Below are positions 59,679 through 64,000 of a stretch of 64,000 nucleotides of DNA, piece by piece (the first letter of the stretch is position 1; every line of letters begins with the position of its first letter). A program made the translations under genes and the position numbers. The notes under the pieces are model-generated. The model saw only the letters and a list, made by a program, of their open reading frames with translations, was not told the DNA's origin and did not search any database. The DNA is from Paenibacillus algorifonticola (lineage in GTDB: Bacteria; Bacillota; Bacilli; Paenibacillales; Paenibacillaceae). Location of the stretch: contig NZ_LAQO01000001.1 in the NCBI RefSeq assembly GCF_000971975.1, forward strand, positions 310,001 through 374,000, given 5' to 3'.

Positions 59679-61511
59679 ATGTATCGCCACTTGGAACAAT
59701 GTGTATTGGATTTAGAGCAGAACGGACATCTCGTCCGGATAAAGGAAGAGGTCGACCCCCATTTAGAAATGGCGGCGATTCATATGAAGGTATTTGAAGC
59801 TGGCGGTCCCGCCCTATTGTTCGAAAATGTAAAAGGCTCCAAATTTCGTGCCATATCGAATTTGTTCGGAACGGTTGAGCGGAGCAAGTTTATGTTCCGC
59901 CATACATGGGAGTCCGTCGAGCGCGTCATGGATTTACGCGGCGATCCAATGAAAGCGCTGAAAAACCCGTTCGGACATATCGGAACGGGTCTCGCAGCAT
60001 GGAAAGCACTGCCGAAGCAAAGCTCCGGCAGCGTACCGGTAGCGGCGCAGGAAATTCAAATTTCCGATCTGCCGCTCATTAAGCATTGGCAAGGCGACGG
60101 CGGCGCTTTCGTCACCCTGCCTCAGGTATTTACCGAGGAGCCGGGCAAGCCGGGACTCATGAATGCGAATCTCGGCATGTACCGCGTTCAGCTTAGCGGC
60201 AATGATTATGAGCTGAATAAGGAAATCGGCGTCCATTACCAAATTCACCGCGGCATTGGCATTCATCAGGATCTGGCGAACAAGCTGGGCAAGCCGCTGA
60301 AGGTCAGCATTTTCGTCGGCGGACCGCCTGCCCATACGTTGGCGGCTGTTATGCCGCTGCCAGAAGGCTTAAGCGAAATGACATTCGCTGGTTTGCTCGC
60401 AGGACGCCGTTTCCGCTACAGCTATCGAGACGGGTTTGTACTAAGCAATGACGCGGATTTCGTCATTACTGGGGAAATCCATCCCGGCGAGACGAAGCCG
60501 GAAGGTCCATTTGGCGACCACCTTGGCTATTACAGTCTGACGCATCCGTTTCCACTGATGAAGGTGCATAAAGTGTATGCGAAGCCAAATGCGATCTGGC
60601 CGTTTACGGTTGTTGGCAGGCCGCCGCAGGAGGATACCGCCTTCGGAGCGCTTATCCATGAGCTTACGGGAGACGCCATCAAGCAGGAAATTCCCGGCGT
60701 GAAGGAAGTCCACGCCGTCGATGCAGCAGGCGTGCATCCGCTGCTGTTCGCGATTGGCAGTGAGCGGTATACGCCGTATCAGCAGGTGAAGCGGCCAACG
60801 GAAATTTTGACGCTGGCAAACCGGATTTTGGGCACAGGACAGCTCAGCCTGGCCAAATATTTATTTATTACGGCGGAGGACAAGCAGCCTGTAACAACGC
60901 ATCATGAGGCGGAATTTCTCGCCTATGTGCTGGAGCGGCTTGAGCTGCGGCGGGATATTCATTTTTATACGAATACGACGATCGATACGCTGGACTATTC
61001 GGGTACGGGGCTTAATGAAGGCAGCAAGGTCGTCTTTGCCGCTTATGGGGAGAAGAAACGCGAGCTGTGCCGCGAGACGCCTGATGCGCTCAAGGAACTT
61101 CGCGGATTTGAGAACGCACGTCTCGTTATGCCAGGCATCGTAGCCATTCAAGGGCCAGCTTTCACAAGCTATGCCGACGCGAAGGCGCAATTGCAGGGCT
61201 TGAGCGAAGCGATTGCCGAGAAGGGGCCGCTGCCGTCCTGCCCAATGATTATTTTATGCGACGACAGCACGTTTTTAAGTGCAAAAGTGGATAACTTCCT
61301 GTGGGCTACGTTTACGCGCAGCAACCCATCCCATGATATTTACGGGGTAAATAGCAGCTATGAGCATAAGCACTGGGCTTGCGATAACGTCATTATCGAT
61401 GCGCGCACGAAACCGCATCAAGCGCCGCCGCTCATTGCCGATCCAGCGGTGGAGAAGCGAATTGAGCGCTTGTTCGCAACTGGCGCGAGCCTGGGCGGGC
61501 TCAAGCTATAG
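59679..61511 (+). CDS. UbiD family decarboxylase
   Basis: 610 aa, at the long end of the family (E. coli UbiD is about 497). Motifs: NLFGTVERSKFMFRHTW, the prFMN/metal region YELNKEIGVHYQIHRGIGIH, catalytic Glu in KPEGPFGDHLGYYSL (about 277), and IHELTGDAIKQEIPGV. UbiD enzymes (de)carboxylate aromatic or unsaturated acids with prenylated FMN, which a UbiX partner makes; no ubiX is in the window. It could act in menaquinone synthesis or in aromatic-acid metabolism. Monocistronic, with a terminator. Confidence 0.92.
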   Translation: MYRHLEQCVLDLEQNGHLVRIKEEVDPHLEMAAIHMKVFEAGGPALLFENVKGSKFRAISNLFGTVERSKFMFRHTWESVERVMDLRGDPMKALKNPFGHIGTGLAAWKALPKQSSGSVPVAAQEIQISDLPLIKHWQGDGGAFVTLPQVFTEEPGKPGLMNANLGMYRVQLSGNDYELNKEIGVHYQIHRGIGIHQDLANKLGKPLKVSIFVGGPPAHTLAAVMPLPEGLSEMTFAGLLAGRRFRYSYRDGFVLSNDADFVITGEIHPGETKPEGPFGDHLGYYSLTHPFPLMKVHKVYAKPNAIWPFTVVGRPPQEDTAFGALIHELTGDAIKQEIPGVKEVHAVDAAGVHPLLFAIGSERYTPYQQVKRPTEILTLANRILGTGQLSLAKYLFITAEDKQPVTTHHEAEFLAYVLERLELRRDIHFYTNTTIDTLDYSGTGLNEGSKVVFAAYGEKKRELCRETPDALKELRGFENARLVMPGIVAIQGPAFTSYADAKAQLQGLSEAIAEKGPLPSCPMIILCDDSTFLSAKVDNFLWATFTRSNPSHDIYGVNSSYEHKHWACDNVIIDARTKPHQAPPLIADPAVEKRIERLFATGASLGGLKL

Positions 61512-61593
61512 CTTGCTCACACGCAAAGCTCATATAGCTTGCAAATGCGGAGTTTCCATCATGCACCGACTAAGAAAAAGCAGAAATAGACAA

Positions 61594-61632
61594 GAAAAGA
61601 GCACAGGCGCTTGTCCTATGCTCTTTTCTTCT
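61594..61632 (+). terminator. Rho-independent terminator
   Basis: GAAAAGAGCA (61594-61603) pairs with TGCTCTTTTC (61619-61628); T-rich tail. Also usable leftward. Confidence 0.75.
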
Positions 61633-61748
61633 TTTGTTCTTTTGGAGACACGATGCTCACGCACATTGATGAGGAGCCCAATTGGTTCAGCCCGGGGCGC
61701 AGCGAATGCGCTCGCGGCCGCCGCTTTATTTTTCACTTTACGAAGCTC

Positions 61749-62510
61749 TCAATCTCGAATGATATAGCCTTGACCGGGCTCCAGCTCCACAAAGCCAGCC
61801 ATCTGGCGAGCTTGAAAAGCAATCGGCTTGTCGCTGCCGATAATAATGATATTTTGCAGGTCAGCGGCTCCATCCGCGGGCAAAATAAACGCTTTGGTGC
61901 AAGCGAACAGCTCGCCCAGCGTCAACATAATAGCATGAATGAGCCGATCCCGCTCTCCCCTGCCCATCAGATTCAAAATCACTGCGCCGCCTTCGCTCAG
62001 CTTCTGCTGAATCAAGCAAAAAAACTCCAGCGACACAAGCTGCCGCGGCGTCCCCTCACGGGTGAAAGCATCCACAATGACGTAATCATAAGCACGGTCC
62101 GCTTCGCCAGCAAGCAAAGCCCGTCCATCACCAATGATAACATTATCCTGATTGTAGCCAAAAAACGTTCGGCTCAGCTGCACCACCGTCTCGTCAAGCT
62201 CGGCAACTTTAAACGACTTCTCTGCAAAATAACCGGCTATCGTGCCGATGCCATGACCGATGAGAAAAACATTTTCGAAAGCGGCTTGATTGCTTTCCAT
62301 TAAATGAATGATGGCCCGCGGATATTCGAACAATATACGCTCCGGGCGTTTCAGATCAAGCGCTCCCTGCGTCGCCTCTCCGGAAAATTGCAAAACGCGG
62401 AAGCGTCCCTTTTCCCCATCCAGCTCCATCGTATCGTAGACGGCAATTTCGTGATGAGCGGTACGCTCCTCAAACCATACGCGTCCTATTTTATTTCCTG
62501 AATGATCCAT
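61749..62510 (-). CDS. Spermidine-synthase-like methyltransferase-fold protein
   Basis: 253 aa from the ATG at 62510; a GTG four codons earlier (62522) is the alternative. Neither has a clear ribosome site, and the ATG follows the upstream small ORF's stop by one base, which suggests coupling. Spermidine-synthase fold: VFLIGHGIGTIAGYFAEKSF (SAM-type loop), VAELDETVVQLSRTFFG, IGDGRALLAG, YDYVIVDAF. The polyamine gatekeeping residues are not evident. Members without them are often uncharacterised SAM-binding proteins, so polyamine synthesis should not be assumed. Confidence 0.82.
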   Translation of the reverse strand: MDHSGNKIGRVWFEERTAHHEIAVYDTMELDGEKGRFRVLQFSGEATQGALDLKRPERILFEYPRAIIHLMESNQAAFENVFLIGHGIGTIAGYFAEKSFKVAELDETVVQLSRTFFGYNQDNVIIGDGRALLAGEADRAYDYVIVDAFTREGTPRQLVSLEFFCLIQQKLSEGGAVILNLMGRGERDRLIHAIMLTLGELFACTKAFILPADGAADLQNIIIIGSDKPIAFQARQMAGFVELEPGQGYIIRD

Positions 62511-62511
62511 G

Positions 62512-62768
62512 TCACGATTCACTGAGCTTCGTATCCAAAGTACTATTCATAAAATCAATCAATACCCCCGCGCTTTTGTCATTCTCCGCCAGTTTTTCGA
62601 ATGTGCCAATGCTCACATCCAGCCGCTCCACCAGCTCCGAAATTTCATCAATCTCCTCCTGCGTCATACCTTCTCGAGCTTGCTCCCATTTTTCAATAAG
62701 CCCGCTTAACTTAGAACTAATTTCCCCACTAACTCTGTCCTTGCTTGCTACAGCATATGTTCTTCATA
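62512..62768 (-). pseudogene. Small acidic protein gene, apparently frameshifted
   Basis: An intact 51-codon frame runs from ATG 62667 (MTQEEIDEISELVERLDVS) to TGA 62512. The same frame is open and protein-like further upstream (YAVASKDRVSGEISSKLS, then GLIEKWEQAREG), but the only good start there (ATG 62768, AGGAG upstream) is one base out of frame. A single-base change would give an 85-aa helical, acidic protein. It may be a real frameshift, a sequencing error, or a short gene starting at 62667. It directly precedes the spermidine-synthase-like gene. Confidence 0.5.
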
Positions 62769-62852
62769 TGCATCTCCTAGAATTCGACAATTTTCTATGA
62801 ATTCCTTTCCAAAGCTAAGAAGGCTGAAAGCAAACGGCGGGGCAACCATTAA

Positions 62853-63857
62853 TTATAGCGCGTTTCGTTCAATTTCAAAGCCCAGGTCTTCGATCATCTG
62901 ATGATCGGCAGTGATATCTTGCCCCTCTGTCGTCAAATAATCGCCTACAAACAGCGAATTCGCAGCATATAACGCTAAAGGCTGAAGCGATCGCAAGCTG
63001 TGTTCTCGTCCCCCGGCGACGCGAATTTCCCGCGACGGACAGATTAAACGAAACAGGGCCAGCACCTTTAATGCTTGCAGCGGCGGTATGCAGCCTGCAT
63101 CCTCAAGAGGCGTACCGTGTATCGCGTGGAGAAAGTTAATTGGGATGGAATCTGCCTCAAGCTCACGCAGAGCGAATGCCATTTCAACGATTTCCTCATT
63201 CGTTTCTCCCATGCCGATAATAACGCCCGAGCACGGCGAAAGACCGTGGGCTTTAGCGGTTTGTACCGTATGTACACGCTGTTCATAGGTATGTGTCGTT
63301 GTAATGGAAGGATAATACTTTGGGCTCGTATTCAAATTATGATTGTACCGATGTACGCCTGCATCAGCTAAACGCTTCGCCTGCTCCTCTTTCAACAGCC
63401 CAAGGCAGGCACAAATTTTCAGCGGCATCGTCGCGCGAATTTCCCGCACCGCCTCCACCACTTGGCTGAGCTCCTTGTCTGTAGGTCCCCGGCCTGCTGC
63501 TACTATGCAGTAGGTTCCCGCCTTTCGAGCCATTGCTTCACGTGCGCCGGCTAGCAGCGTCGTTTTATCAAGCAAGGTGTATCTGGGGATCGAAGCGGTC
63601 GACACAATCGATTGCGAGCAATAGCCGCAGTCCTCGGGACAGAGGCCGCTTTTCGCATTAATGAGCATATTCAGCTTCACCTTCCTGCCAAAAAAATGCT
63701 GCCTCACTCGAAATACCGCCTGCAAAAGCGGCAACAATTGTTCCTGCTCTCCTTCAAGAATGGACAGTCCATCCGCTAACGTCAGGCATTCCCCATCAAG
63801 CGCTTTTTGCGCCATTTCCTCCCACTTGCTTCCAATAAGCTGTTGCTCCATCATCAT
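62853..63857 (-). CDS. bioB: Biotin synthase
   Basis: 334 aa from ATG 63857, chosen because GGGGAGG lies 8 nt upstream; the frame opens at 63896 inside the operator region. Radical-SAM motif CPEDCGYC (C73, C77, C80) binds the 4Fe-4S cluster. LNTSPKYYPSITTTHTYEQR and VAGGREHSLR are typical of BioB. It inserts sulfur into dethiobiotin, the last step of biotin synthesis. A BirA operator lies upstream. No other bio gene is in the window, so the rest of the pathway is elsewhere or beyond the edge. Confidence 0.96.
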   Translation of the reverse strand: MMMEQQLIGSKWEEMAQKALDGECLTLADGLSILEGEQEQLLPLLQAVFRVRQHFFGRKVKLNMLINAKSGLCPEDCGYCSQSIVSTASIPRYTLLDKTTLLAGAREAMARKAGTYCIVAAGRGPTDKELSQVVEAVREIRATMPLKICACLGLLKEEQAKRLADAGVHRYNHNLNTSPKYYPSITTTHTYEQRVHTVQTAKAHGLSPCSGVIIGMGETNEEIVEMAFALRELEADSIPINFLHAIHGTPLEDAGCIPPLQALKVLALFRLICPSREIRVAGGREHSLRSLQPLALYAANSLFVGDYLTTEGQDITADHQMIEDLGFEIERNAL

Positions 63858-63900
63858 ACGAGCTGCCTCCCCACCGAATAAAAAGCCGCTTGGCATTTAA

Positions 63901-63934
63901 TTGTTAACCTAAATAATTTAATATAGGTTAACAA
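63901..63934 (-). promoter_or_regulatory. BirA (biotin) operator
   Basis: TTGTTAACCTA (63901-63911) and TAGGTTAACAA (63924-63934) form an exact 11-bp inverted repeat; the TTGTTAACC/GGTTAACAA halves are 16 bp apart, the layout of Bacillus BirA boxes. It lies about 45 bp before the bioB start and implies repression by biotin-loaded BirA. Confidence 0.9.
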
Positions 63935-64000
63935 TTAATCTTTGTTATTCTAGCAAAACACGCCGCCTCTGTAAAGATCGCCTTCATTCCATATCTGAGC

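Noticed and set aside
1..64000. CRISPR arrays, tRNA/rRNA genes, prophage or integrase genes
   Set aside because: No regular direct repeats with spacers, no cloverleaf or rRNA-like segments and no phage structural or integrase-like proteins were found.

Overview
The window looks like a chromosomal segment of a Paenibacillus-type, endospore-forming Firmicute. The grounds are a complete tricistronic gerA-type germination operon, several YesM/YesN-style regulators, AraC regulators fused to siderophore-binding domains (Btr-like), copper-amine-oxidase-like stalk-domain exoproteins, Bacillus-type Fur, CcpA (cre) and BirA operators, and strong AGGAGG ribosome sites. No rRNA, tRNA, CRISPR array or prophage was seen. 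Mobile DNA is limited to one decayed IS605-type tnpB fragment and a solitary Rpn-type nuclease gene.

Layout. 0-5.8 kb: a leftward operon (polysaccharide deacetylase, nitrilase-family hydrolase, sugar-type ABC binding protein cut by the window edge) diverges from a YesM/YesN two-component pair. 5.9-13.9 kb: an SDR, fabV, a stalk-domain exoprotein, prs preceded by three tandem 39-bp repeats, a nitroreductase and a GH3 glycosidase. 13.9-15.0 kb: a scar in which a tnpB 3' end with its right end is fused to a wrecked AraC/siderophore-receptor gene. 15.1-18.8 kb: gerA-B-C. 18.9-24.7 kb: a UPF0173 hydrolase, a 41-codon membrane protein, a Fur-controlled siderophore binding lipoprotein with its Btr-like regulator, and an MBL hydrolase behind a paired operator. 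24.8-30.3 kb: a stand-alone adenylation-thiolation-reductase NRPS and a chemoreceptor. 30.8-35.1 kb: a stalk-domain protein, a second Btr-like regulator, a dead siderophore-binding gene and an AI-2E-family permease.

35.4-48.6 kb is mainly sugar-acid metabolism: two SDRs and an enolase-superfamily dehydratase (rightward), an aldose epimerase, and a leftward operon of two ABC permeases, a binding protein and mannonate dehydratase behind a cre site. An RraA-like protein, an Rpn nuclease, an AraC regulator and a GntR/FCD regulator lie nearby. The likely theme is uptake of oligouronides or related sugars, reduction of the uronate to aldonate by the SDRs, and dehydration by UxuA or the enolase-superfamily enzyme.

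48.7-53.8 kb holds a NagZ-like GH3 lipoprotein, an unknown lipoprotein, an orphan HemD-like protein with a divergent AraC regulator, and a HAD phosphatase. 53.1-59.4 kb is a six-gene leftward run (GT2, class III aminotransferase, Zn alcohol dehydrogenase, MFS, DUF1349, HAD) that resembles an undescribed small-molecule or glycoconjugate pathway. 59.7-64 kb holds a long UbiD-family decarboxylase, a spermidine-synthase-like protein and a BirA-controlled bioB. Decay is frequent: at least five broken genes are visible, two of them in iron-siderophore loci.
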